From contig CACVBU010001294.1 of NCBI GenBank assembly GCA_902728285.1, forward strand, positions 1,465,536 to 1,529,535: DNA of 64,000 nt. Reading direction: 5' to 3'. The position numbers and the translations under genes were made by a program. This document shows, piece after piece, positions 1 to 10,693 of the stretch. Origin of the DNA: Clytia hemisphaerica. Its lineage: Eukaryota > Cnidaria > Hydrozoa > Leptothecata > Clytiidae. How positions within the stretch are numbered: position 1 is the stretch's first letter; each line of letters opens with the position of its first letter. The notes beneath the pieces are model-generated. The model was given only the letters and a program-made list of their open reading frames with translations, was not told where the DNA came from and did not search any database.

Positions 1-199
1 GGAAGGACGGAAGAGAAAGAACATCAAATTTTTGATTTCATTATACGTTTAATTTATACTGATTGTAGATTTTCATACCCAGAAAATTATATAGAAAAGA
101 GCATTCAAAGAAAATTCAAATGTGTGTACGGTCTTTCTCATAATAGTGCAATGAATAGGAATTATTTTGGCAAAGAACGTCTTAGAGACGTGTTAAAAC

Positions 200-520
200 T
201 AATCTAAAATAACTTTTCAAGACGTTTTTAAGTCGTCTCAGAAACGTACCATACCGAAATTAATAAAATTAAGACGTCTCGGAAACGTCATAGAGACGTA
301 CATAATTCGTTCCAAAAAGAAGTCTTTCAAGTGGCTAGAAGAAAACGTAGAAACAACGTTTTTTAAACGCCTTGCAAAAACGTAATCTATAAACGTTTGA
401 AAAACGTTTTTTTGACGTTGTGAAAAAACGTTGTAAAGTGCGACAAATACAACCTGATAAAAACGTTTTTCAAACGTTGTGAAAAACGTTTTTTAAACGT
501 TTTTTAAACGTTTTTTTGCC
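200..520. repeat. AACGTT-rich degenerate palindromic repeat
   Basis: The words AAACGTTT, AACGTTTTTTAAACG and GACGT(C/T)TC recur with no fixed period. Many are their own reverse complement, so the stretch can fold on itself. It looks like one end or the body of a fold-back element or a degenerate satellite. No coding frame is supported. Confidence 0.6.
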
Positions 521-1335
521 GGCTGGGATAGGGTACAAAGTCCAAACATGCGTTTCCCGTAATTTTTGTGTGAAGAGTTATACTATTTGATCTCTCAGAA
601 AATAAATACTTACAGAACGACATTGTTTATCATTTGGAATACCCCCATATTTAGACCATTCTATCGTGGGCGCAAAATAGGGCAGAAACTAAGTAGCACC
701 TTCAGTGCAAGATTGCCACCTCACCTTTATTCACCCGCTCGAGAACGCAAGATAATCATTTTTCTCGCGCGCTCAAGGGGAAAAGGAAAGTGATCGATAT
801 TCTTTGAAGGAAAAACATCAGAAACAAACCCAAAGACCAAAAGATGTATTTTGTTGTTGAGAATCTATCCTGTGAATATGAAAAAACTTCTGCTATGCGT
901 TTTTTTCGGAATGCTGAAAATCTCTAATTTCAATCTTCCATAAGGTAAAGAGGTTGTGAGATTTGGGTTAGCAAGGCAAAAATTGCTAAATAGCTGGTAA
1001 AATTGTAATCCTCGAAAATCGAAGTTCCAGCTTCACTGAACATGCATAGCCCTCCAAATGACTGATCAATCAAAGCAGAAAAATTTCAAAACAAATGAAC
1101 TACGCAGCTCTGGTCACAGCTCTACTCTACCATTTTTGTTTTGATTTAACTTTGTATTTTAAGGACCAGACAGGTCATTCATTTGAGGGCTATGCCTCCA
1201 CTGATGCAAGTTACCCGACTTCACGGTATTCCATGTGCCATTATAAAAACTATATACAAATATATGAGTCCTTTATTCCGGACATTCGTGGCTAATTTTT
1301 TGTGGATTTTTTAATTAATTCAGCTTCATCTTACA

Positions 1336-1706
1336 TACTCTCAACTGCTCTAACTTGGGACGATTGTTTGAAACATGGGACTGGTTGATATCTGGTCTGT
1401 ATTTTCACTTACTGTTAAATCTCTTTGACAACAAATTTGTTTTGATAACTCTACCAAGTTTATTAATCATACTTCTTCGTTCCTCTTGGTGTGCACAGAC
1501 CAGCACAGACACTCACGTGTGTTCCACTACAGATTTTTTTAAATATTTCGATTCAAAAGCCTATTCCATGCGAAAGAGAAATCGTGTATTTTTTAATACA
1601 CCATTTATTAACTCGAATCAAATGACTCTGGAGGTTCGGTGAAATGGTGGCCGAATTGCTGTCCCATGTTTTGTCAGATAGTCCCAAGTTAGAGCAGTTG
1701 ACGGTA
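1336..1706. mobile_element. MITE, TA target site, TIR ending TCAACTGCTCTAACTTGGGAC (copy 1)
   Basis: The left end reads TA then CTCTCAACTGCTCTAACTTG. The right end is the inverted GTCCCAAGTTAGAGCAGTTG followed by ACGG and TA. A shorter relative lies at 19591-19810 and shares the terminal inverted repeat and part of the interior, in inverted order. The TA flank suggests a Tc1/mariner-type transposase acting in trans; no transposase frame is present. Confidence 0.85.
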
Positions 1707-2271
1707 TTGACCTTACAGTTTTATAAAGAAATCTTAATTAAAACAGATCTACAAAGATTTTTAAATATCTTAGTCTAGTTTAACAATTGTTGTTGACAGA
1801 CAGAATCTGAAAACTTTTAAACCCAAGTAAGAAAACAAGTATTAACATGATTAACTTAACTAGAAACTTTAAAAAAACTTTTAAAACTCATAAATCCAAC
1901 AGCAGTATTTTGGTGACCTGCAAACAATTTCCCAACATCAATCAACCACCATCCACCATTTTGTTTGGCATTAGTTTTTTGTTTTTCACTCTTGACATAA
2001 GTTTTTGTTCTTTGTTTTTCCATTTTTGCAATTCCTTGTAGATAGAAAGGATTTACACTATGGGATAGCGACGAAAAAGAGTGTCGCATCTAATTTTGGA
2101 AAATGGCAAATAGTTGACATCACAAAAAGAGGATTTTCAAAAGTAATAGTTTTAGGAAACACTAAAAATTTCTTCAACAATTTTTCAAAATCTTAACCCA
2201 ATTTGCTATTTTAGAAAATTGAAAGAAAAAAATCAACATGTAAATATTGATGAATATTTGAGGAAAGCACC

Positions 2272-5000
2272 ATGGCACGTGCACCAGTTGTTTTGAATGT
2301 TTACAACATGGTAAGCACAAAGTGTTTTTCTGTTTCTTTTCAATTTGTATTTATCATTGATTTTAAAGATCTTAAGTTTTGTTACTTTTAATCATTAAAA
2401 CGATCAGTTAAAATTATTCATTAAAAAAATTGTAGTTGGTAGTAAGTTAATCCACATGCACTACTTATTACAGTACTGGTTGAATGAATACACATCTTCA
2501 ATCGGTCTTGGAGTGTATCATTCTGGACTAGAGATCTATGGCAGAGGTGAGACTGTTTATGTTGGTTCATATAACTTGGGTGTTAAATTTGCTTTTCTCA
2601 CATCGCAACGTTACATCATTAACCAATATGGTTAATTCTAAATTAAGAAATGAAAATGTGTTTAGAGATCAAATATTGAGGGTTTGGGTGAATTTAGTCA
2701 TTCAACTTAGAGCCTTACTAGATAGAAAGGGTTCTTGAACCTACTTAAAATAATGAAAATAAACCAGGCGGTTTGCTATGAATTTCTGAAATTTATTATC
2801 TCATAGAGTTTGCTTTTGGTGGTCATCCATTTGATTTCACAGGAATTTTCGAAACTGCTCCTCAAGATGTCGATGAGTTGGGGGAAGAATTCACTTTCAA
2901 GTTAGTTACAAAATATGGACGAAAAACAGCCCAAAATTTAATCAGTTTGTAATCAACAATAAATGCTCCTGTCCTAATGAAAATGAAATGTTTGGAAATT
3001 TTCAAGTTATTCATCTAATTTCCTCAGCCTTTGCAGTCTTAAGTAGAAACGTCGATTTTTATTAATGAGAATAATTTTGCACTAACTAGGCTCCTAATTT
3101 GATTTGATTCTAATGATGTTTTTTTTCTTCAGAGAAACCATTGCACTGGGGTACACAGATTTTTCAGAATCAGATTTAAATGAATTGATTGAAATAATGG
3201 GAAAAGAATATACTGGATCATCATACCACCTCATTGAAAGGTTTGCTGAAAATGTCACTCATATTGATGATTCAACAAATTACTTTTTCTATTAGATTTT
3301 TGTTTTAATCCTATCATATTTTTTTTGACAGAAGGCCATTTTATTTTGACAAAGTTTGTCTAGAAAGTTATCCAACTTAATTTTTCTTTCGTTAGCAAAT
3401 AAAGTTGTCACTTTTGAGTTTTTTAATATTGAGTTTATCATTATGTTAGACAAATCGTTTGGCCTTATTTGTAAGAGTACAGTTAAGAGTTAATGTTGCA
3501 ATATCATCATTCATTACTTTATTTCATTCCAGAAATTGTAATCATTTCACAAGTGAGCTATCAAAAGTGAGTAATGGTAATTTATCCCTTCTATTTTTAA
3601 GCTGAATTGTTTGTATTAAAAGAACTTTCATATCACTATAAATTAAGAGACTAAATCAAAGATACTTCTCAAATCAAGTTCCTTCCCCAAAAGCCAACAA
3701 TAGATTCCCTTAGGAATTAAATGAACGAATTTGAATGAACAATACACAGTTTTATTTCATTATAATTATTCCAAGCTTGATGATTTTTATGTAAATCATG
3801 TATCACTTCTTCTCTGGACAAACTATAGTGGAAAGTTGTCGAAAAATTACTCTGGTTTTGGTTTCAGTTGTTGACAGGTAAAACTATACCATCATGGGTC
3901 AATCGCTTAGCAACCATTTGTGTTCGATTCCCATTCCTTGCAGCCTGTATCCCAAAAGAATGGTTAACTCCGAACGGAGGAATCGGGCTAGTTGATTTGA
4001 CCGAATGGGAGGAGATTGATTATCCGGCCGAAGAGGAAAGAGAAACTTCATATTTGCTGCCAAATGCTTCGCAAAGTAAGTTCATTACATAATATTGCAC
4101 ATCATTTTTTTCGGTAAACTTTTTGGTATTAGAGTGCAATGCAAGGTTTTGACAAGACTTTTGAGGGAAGATTTTTCATGTACATAATCTAAATACATTT
4201 TCGGTAGAAAATCCGTCGGTGAAAAGAACTTTTTTTAGAAGAATGATAAAGAATAATCTGAGCAATTATTCTGTTTCTTTTAGTTTCCTATAGTTTGGAA
4301 GTAGCACTTAAACTTAAAGATTTATAAAGCTTTCATTTATAAACGAGCCAATGTTATAATTTACTAAAAATCATTTTGTGAAAAATATTCGAGGGCAAAA
4401 AATTAATCGTCGTTCAAAAATAATCGTCGAAAAAAAAGATAAGTCAGCTATAAATATTAATCGGCGAAAATTCTCGTCTTCAAGCAAATGTTTTTGTCAC
4501 TTTTTGCGGACGAATTTTCTACCAGTATATTTTTATAGTTTCTGGTGGTCAACATGAAAACTTCAAATATATATTTTCCGTTTTCTAGGTAAATCTACCA
4601 GTCCAGCATTGCGTTTGAAAAAGAAGACTGGACAACAACAATCGTCAGACCAAACAGACTATGGTCCCCATGATGATAAAGATGATGACGTCATCTCGTT
4701 AACACAAATGTTATCAGAACTCGACCATAGGATACCTTCACGACGTAAGTGACGTAATAGATAACTGAAAATTTTCAAGACACGTGTAACAATAAGTTTT
4801 AAAAACTTCTTTATTTTATTTCATTCGAACTTTTATTAAGTAGTTTTTTGACGTTATAATGTCATTGTCACAAAAATGATGAGGGTAACGTCTGACTTGT
4901 AATTATATTTTATTTTTTGTTTTTATCTCTAATAGGTTCTCCGAGTAACGATAGCTTAGTAAGTGGACTGAACGTAAATTTGTCGGATACAGCTGATTGA
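2272..5000 (+). CDS. DESI2: DESI2-like PPPDE-family deSUMOylating/deubiquitinating isopeptidase
   Basis: Eight exons join in phase: 2272-2310, 2474-2546, 2807-2900, 3133-3240, 3533-3566, 3868-4075, 4589-4744 and 4936-5000, giving 258 aa. The PPPDE papain-like fold covers roughly residues 5-155. The family's catalytic His is in [18 protein letters not shown] (His29) and the catalytic Cys in RNCNHF (Cys107), a separate 34-base exon. The tail after about residue 185 ([10 protein letters not shown], then an acidic DDKDDDV) is longer than in vertebrate DESI2, which is about 194 aa. Family members remove SUMO or ubiquitin from cytosolic proteins. The start is the only ATG ahead of the conserved [14 protein letters not shown]. 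Every intron is GT-AG. AATAAA signals follow at 5475 and 6147. Identity of family is firm; the exact substrate is not shown by sequence. Confidence 0.93.
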
Positions 5001-7170
5001 ATGCTGGTGAAAAATTGATCGAATTGGCTTAATATAGGTGCACGATTTATGATGAGATTTCTCTTCTAGATGAACCCATCTAGGATTCTTTTAGAATAAG
5101 CTCAAAACTTTAATCTTTGATCGGGTATAATTTCAGACTCTAATTCTAAGCATTGAGCCATTTTATATCCACACAGGGTTGGACGAGCATTTCCACTAAA
5201 ATTTTCAGGAGTATTTTTACATTTTTCCAGGGTTTAAAAGGTTATTCTAAAATTTTCAGGGGGTAAAAGACTCATTTTAGTTCGTCCACCCTCACTTTAA
5301 GGTACAAAAACAATTTTTCTAAGGGTTCTTTTACAAATTTTCCTTTTTTCCAGGGGGTATCCACACATTTCTAAGAATATCCCCCCTTTATGGAAATTTA
5401 ATTGAATGGCCCATACTAAGATGAAGTTATCTGGGATTTAGGGCTATTACCAACCAAAAATTAATTTAAGAAAAAATAAATTTTTATTACGAATTGTATA
5501 GCAGTATTTCTGTGTGTGACGTTCATTTTTTATGAAAGTAATATTCTTTTTGTAAAAATGGTAGATATATTTTTAGGGGGTTCTTTTTTCATACTTTATC
5601 TCTTCACTCTACTGACAAGTTCTTAATTGGCAACATGCTCCCCAATGCCTAAGGAACAAGATAAATTTTTTTCTGAGATTTGTATATTTTTTGAACAACC
5701 ACAATGGTAAAGTTTTGATCGAAAATTAATATTCTTTATACTACGTCAGAAAGGCTCTGTGTACATACATATTATAATTAGGGTGTTGCTATTAAAGCTC
5801 CGAATGGGCTAGTAGAAAATCTTTCCAAGGCCAACAATGAAATTTGACAGAAATAGCTTGAATTTTGCTTCTTGGAAACTTGGAAAGATAGCTCCACTCT
5901 TCTTGAGCTTCATGAGTATGCTTTACTATGTTAATGTTCCCGTTCTGCCAGTGGAGTGTTTTTTATCACCCCATCCTTATTATGCCTTTTTAGATTCATT
6001 TTTTAGAATTTTTCATTATATTTTTACGAAACATCTTATTTTCATATTGAAATTTCAGGTTTTCTTCTAGCTTTTTTTCGCTACAAACTTTCCATGTTTA
6101 TATGTTTTTAAATTGTTGGTGCTACTGTAAGAAACTTGGTAATGTCAATAAAATAGGTCGGTTGTAAAATATATTTTTTCCCTCCTTTGTTTTCAAGATG
6201 TCAGGCTAATTCGACTGAAGAACTTTAGAGTACAGGTCCCAATTGGGTACATTGCTTTAAGATAAAAACTTTACATTTGAAGTAGTTTTCGACATTACCC
6301 GAAACATTTTGATGCATTGTACATACCCAAAGATATTTTCTTCATTTCTTATATATCCTGTAATTTATTTTTTTTGAAACTTTTAATAGAGATTTTTGTT
6401 GTTTTTTTCTTTGTTAACGTCTTGTTTTGTAGAAATTTATCATTTATTAAAAGAATTTATAGAATTTTGCATTTCCTGAGCTTTTCTTTGGAATTTACTT
6501 TACCCTTACCCATTCATACATATAGTTGGTTGGTCCAAGCTTTATTGAACTGTGACTTTTTGGGATCGGTAAAAAGCGACTAGTGACTTTAGAACCTTTG
6601 TACAGCTAGTGTATTTAGAGCTGCATGAAATGTTAGTGTTAAATAAAATGCTGGTTTTTATAAAGTCTGATTTCGTTATTGCATACTGTATATGACTTCT
6701 TTTACCGTGAGTATCACACTTTAGCATTCTCTAAAATTTAACTGTGTGGACGGATTATAAGAATTTCATCGAGCATCTGTCAATCATACGAAGTACTAAG
6801 CCCGGCAGGGGTCCCCACAACTAAGTAAAACCTCAAGCGAAAACACCCCTATCTCAGTGACCTGGTGAAGTTTCTAGAAATCCATCGGGTTTGAATTAGA
6901 ATCCTACTCTCATAGGAAATTTTAGGTCTCTTTTTGGAAATGTATAGTAGTAGTGATTTTCTATCAAAAATGTTACGACAAATCATTTAAAGAGGGAAAA
7001 ACGATCGTACGTGCGGCCCAAAATTAGGCCTTTATAATCGGACCCTTACAGTGCAGAGAAAGTTTAGCAACATTTGAGTGAAGTTTCCCTGTAGGAGTGT
7101 TACCTAATTGTTCACGCCCTCATTTTCGCGAAAAACCGAAAAATCCAAAAAGTGCTGACGTCAGCAAAAC
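5001..7170. other. 3' UTR and intergenic DNA downstream of the DESI2-like gene
   Basis: Possible polyadenylation signals AATAAA occur at 5475-5480 and 6147-6152. At about 5173-5297 a small inverted repeat (GGGTTGGACGAG ... GTTCGTCCACCC) encloses several CAGGG/TTTTAC motifs and may be a decayed element. I see no further coding exon. Confidence 0.5.
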
Positions 7171-7239
7171 TTGTTTTTTAAATAACTCTACTTTGGCTAA
7201 TGGTAGAAACATGAAATTTGGACTTAAGCAAAACTTGCA

Positions 7240-7460
7240 AAAATCCTTGTACAGCCCCAAGATGTGACCCCTGGCCTAAGATGTCAAACCTGCCCCAAGA
7301 TTGATACCCAAATGCTCCAAGATTTGAAACCTGCCCTAAGATGTGACCCGTTTGCCCCAAGATGTGATCCGAAAAGCTGCCCCAAGATGTGACCCCACTT
7401 GCCCCAATAAAGCTGCACTAAGGTGTGACCCACTTGCCCCAACATGTGACCCCAGAAAAA
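7240..7460. repeat. Degenerate tandem repeat, CCCCAAGATGTGACC unit
   Basis: About nine or ten copies of a unit resembling TGCCCCAAGATGTGACCC sit head to tail with variable spacing of about 17-27 bases. Copies differ by substitutions and small indels. No coding function is apparent; open frames through it come from the repeat itself. Confidence 0.8.
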
Positions 7461-7489
7461 ATCACTGGGAAATTATAGGTTTTGGTAAA

Positions 7490-7912
7490 TGTACTGGTGA
7501 AATTGATGGTTCTGGGGATTCTGCTTAGTGGAGTTGATGGTTCTGGTGAATCTGCTGATGGATTTAAGGGATCTGGTGATTCTGCTGGTGGTGTGGTAGA
7601 TCACGGACTGTATTTACTTTTTGTTCCGTTCTATTTGACGTCTAAATACTAAGTGTTGTGTAAAATCAAAATACAAAAGAATTTATAGGCCCACGTGACC
7701 CTAATAGTCACGTGATGAAAACACAAAATCGAAAGTACAAAGTTCGTCCATCACAGGTGGAGTTGATGGTTCTGGCGAAGTTGATGGTTATGCGGGTGGT
7801 TCTAGTGAATCTGCTGGTGGATTTGATGGTTTTGGTGAATCTGCTGGTGGAGTTGATGGTTCTGGTGATTCTGCTGGTGGATTTGAAAGTTCTGGTAAAT
7901 CGGATGGTGAAA
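7490..7912. repeat. Interrupted minisatellite, GGTGATTCTGCTGGTGGA unit
   Basis: Units such as GGTTCTGGTGATTCTGCTGG and GGAGTTGATGG recur at 7495-7595 and again at 7755-7912. About 150 bases of unrelated sequence separate the two blocks. The interruption contains two near-inverted CACGTGA words around 7693-7713. It looks like a minisatellite split by an insertion or by divergence. Confidence 0.75.
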
Positions 7913-8701
7913 TTTCTATAATTCGCAAACCTCTGTTATTCGAAACTCTCTATAATTCGAACATTTTGTTTCGTCTTCTCAACAATCTAAATTCGATTTT
8001 CTGTGTCAGGCATTTTCAAAGCCTTTTATAGGACGATGTTATAGGTTAATAGTCACAAATTATGAATCCAAAGATGCAAAGAATTTTCAAAGAGTTATGC
8101 GAAAGAAAATGGACAAACTACTACACTATTTTTCTCACTTTGTTATGAATGGCCCCCAAATTTTTTCCTAGAAAGTAGAATACTTTAAGTGTACATACTT
8201 TCGAATTAAAATATCTGTGAAAATGATAACTTTTCTCTACGATCATTCATGCCAAAAAACTTCAAAATTCGAACTATCGTGATTTTCTATCGTTTGAACT
8301 CCCTGTAATTCGATCAAAAACTTTTTCCCTTTGAGGATTTGAATTAACGAGAGTCTACTGTATTTGAAATTTTGCGGAAAATGTTTCTAAATATATGTAT
8401 CATCACAAGTTATAGCAGTCTGAGAAATTCCGATGAGAAAACGTCTAGAAATACACTACAAGACACAAAAAGTGAAAAAAAAACACATCTACTATTTCAT
8501 GCAACCAATTCATGATATTTGTGACTTCATCCTTTATACGGAAGCACCTGAGTAAGCCCTGAACTCGGCAAATTTTGCCACAAGTCTTTTGTTATTTTGC
8601 AATTAGTTCCAGGTTACTTTGGTCCGTATAAAATCATAGTCGTTATAATGACTATGATAAAATATTGCATCGTGAATACCATAAATATATACCCCTTGTT
8701 A

Positions 8702-9544
8702 CAGGGGGGGGGGGCAAGCAGTTAGTACAAGAAATCATCCGGACTAACTGATTTTTGACGATTTTTTTTTTTGACCACCACCATTGACAGTTAGTACACT
8801 TGTACTAACTGTTTTTGAATTCTATTTTTTGGGTACCACCCCCTAAAATCGGCTCCTAGGCAAAATAATGGGTTTAATGAAAAAACAGGTAACAACGGGC
8901 AGGATAATCCGTATTAGACATTGAAAAAGGGTCTGTCAACCAGGATTTCTATAGCGAAAACGAAAACGGATTATGTAAACATCAACGAAAGTTTTTGTAG
9001 GTAGGCAATAGCAACCGGTTCAAATAAATAAACGCGCGGGAAAACGGGGAAAACAAACCAATCGTAGGGGTTCTTTTGCTGCAATATGAGGATTTAGTGC
9101 GAAAACGGAGCGATCTGAGGAAACACGAGATTTTGGTGTCATGTAGTCATACTCGAAACACTGAATTTTCAAAAAAGTTTAGCCATATAGGGCAATTTAG
9201 TATATATCGCGCGCACATTTTACCAAACGAGATAAACATCAACGATTCTAAAAGAACGGCACGACACAGAAAAGCAGAAGCAAAATTAGAGCTAACCAAG
9301 AACAGATTTCAAACAAAAAAGCGCATATTAAGCCTTTGGAAAGAAGATCTGGTAGTCAGAGCTTCCTAGGAAATGCAGTTAGTACTGGTTAGTACAGTTT
9401 TTTTTCTTGAACTTTTCTCAGACACTACCCCTTTGGCAGTTAGTACACATCTGTACTAACTGCTTTTTAACATTTTGAAAGATTGACCACCACCCCCAAA
9501 ACAGGCATGATGTCTGAAATTGACCAAGTGACCCCCCCCCCCTG
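8702..9544. mobile_element. G-tract-ended DNA element with 7-bp target duplication
   Basis: The element starts CAGGGGGGGG and ends CCCCCCCCTG. It is flanked on both sides by CTTGTTA (8695-8701 and 9545-9551), a 7-bp target duplication. Next to the ends are palindromic words built on CAGTTAGTAC and its complement GTACTAACTG (about 8720, 8789-8812, 9377-9400, 9440-9463), followed by ACCACC-type tracts. A frame at 9076-9369 (97 aa, Lys/Arg-rich) lies in the middle. I do not recognise it and do not claim it is a gene. The ends suggest a hAT-like or related cut-and-paste element, probably non-autonomous. Confidence 0.8.
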
Positions 9545-9556
9545 CTTGTTATCACA

Positions 9557-9900
9557 TACATGTTTTTTTTTATAAGCATATGTTTTTTGGGAAACAAGCT
9601 CAGTTATGCTTAGAGATATTTTAGACTCAGGCTCCAAGTATGTTTATCATATGCTTATTTTTCCGAAAAATTTGAGTCTCCAATTTTTACAAAATCTGTC
9701 GTTGCTATACATGAGGATAGGGAAATAGGTAATGACACAAAGATTTTTCAGGAAAGTTGTGAACGATTGCCGCGATTAAAATTTTCACTTACACACCTCA
9801 AAAGCAAGCTCAGTAATATGCTTGTAATATGCTTATTTTTCAGACAAATTCAGGTCTCGGTATGCTTATAAACGTTATGCTTATAAAAAAACAACATGTA
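9557..9900. mobile_element. MITE, TA site, TIR CATGTTTTTTTTTATAAGCAT
   Basis: The left end is TA followed by CATGTTTTTTTTTATAAGCA. The right end is ATGCTTATAAAAAAACAACATG followed by TA, a nearly exact inverted copy. The interior repeats TATGCTTA, AAGCTCAG and CCGAAAAA/TTTTTCAG words in both orientations. It begins only 12 bases after the preceding G-tract element. A partial relative with a clear left end starts at 19070. Confidence 0.8.
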
Positions 9901-10244
9901 TTATGCCCATGAGACACCGCCTATGATTGTTGGAGGGAATCAGACGAAATAAAAAAGACAAGTTATCTATCAGTGAAAGAAAAAATATTTGAAAAATGGT
10001 TAATCAACTATAAGCAACTTTGTTCATTTTTGTTTGTTCTTATAAAAAGTACATTCTGAATCTCAAAATTAAAGTCGCTAAGTGAATCTAAAACAATGAA
10101 ATTTCTAATCGGAAATGAATATAACTATTTAATTGGTGATCCTGGTTAAAGTGTGACAAAGCATGCTGTAAAATGGGTCGAGGTGGAAAACCTTTCGAAA
10201 AAGGACTGCTTCTTTGCAATGCTTTTTAAAATAGAATAAAATTA

Positions 10245-10320
10245 AGATTGGTCAAAGGGAGGGTGTAAAAGGACAGGGAGGGTGTAAAAGGACAGAGAGG
10301 GTGTAAAGGGACAGAATCAA
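10245..10320. repeat. Short tandem repeat, about 20 bp x 3-4 (GGGAGGGTGTAAAAGGACA)
   Basis: Three clear copies of GGGAGGGTGTAAAAGGACAG and a partial fourth lie between 10255 and 10315. They are in the region downstream of the phosphatase stop codon. Confidence 0.85.
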
Positions 10321-10693
10321 ACAGGATAACTCAAATGAAGTATGTTCAAATAAAAGCATAGCCAACACGTTTAAATACTATCTAGCTGTGTAATTCGAAG
10401 GATCAAGCATTCTCCAGTGAAATCCATTTCCAAAACGAATTGCTATAAAATTCATTTGACTTTTTTTCTAAATAAAGAAATGCTGCAAATAAAGAAATGC
10501 TGCAAACAAACATTGCCGCCGTGCTTGTGAAAATTAGTCCAAGTGTCCGGTTAAAAAAATAAAAATGTCCGAATGAAGAAAAAAAGTGACCCGTTTGGTC
10601 TACTCCTACTAAAGCCAATGCATCATGAGTACTTCGAACGCACTCCACTAACGTATTATAAATTTTCCAAATTGATTCCCCGCAAAGTTGGGG

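Larger units (their letters stand above)
1..2271. other. Gene-free 5' stretch with AACGTTTT-rich repeat and one MITE
   Basis: No exon that I can support. Positions about 200-520 are dense in short palindromic words built on AAACGTTT and GACGTCTC. The rest is AT-rich sequence with only short open frames and no recognisable protein. A TA-flanked inverted-repeat element (1336-1706) is listed separately. The last few hundred bases should hold the promoter and 5' UTR of the DESI2-like gene, but I see no clear core promoter motif. Confidence 0.5.
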
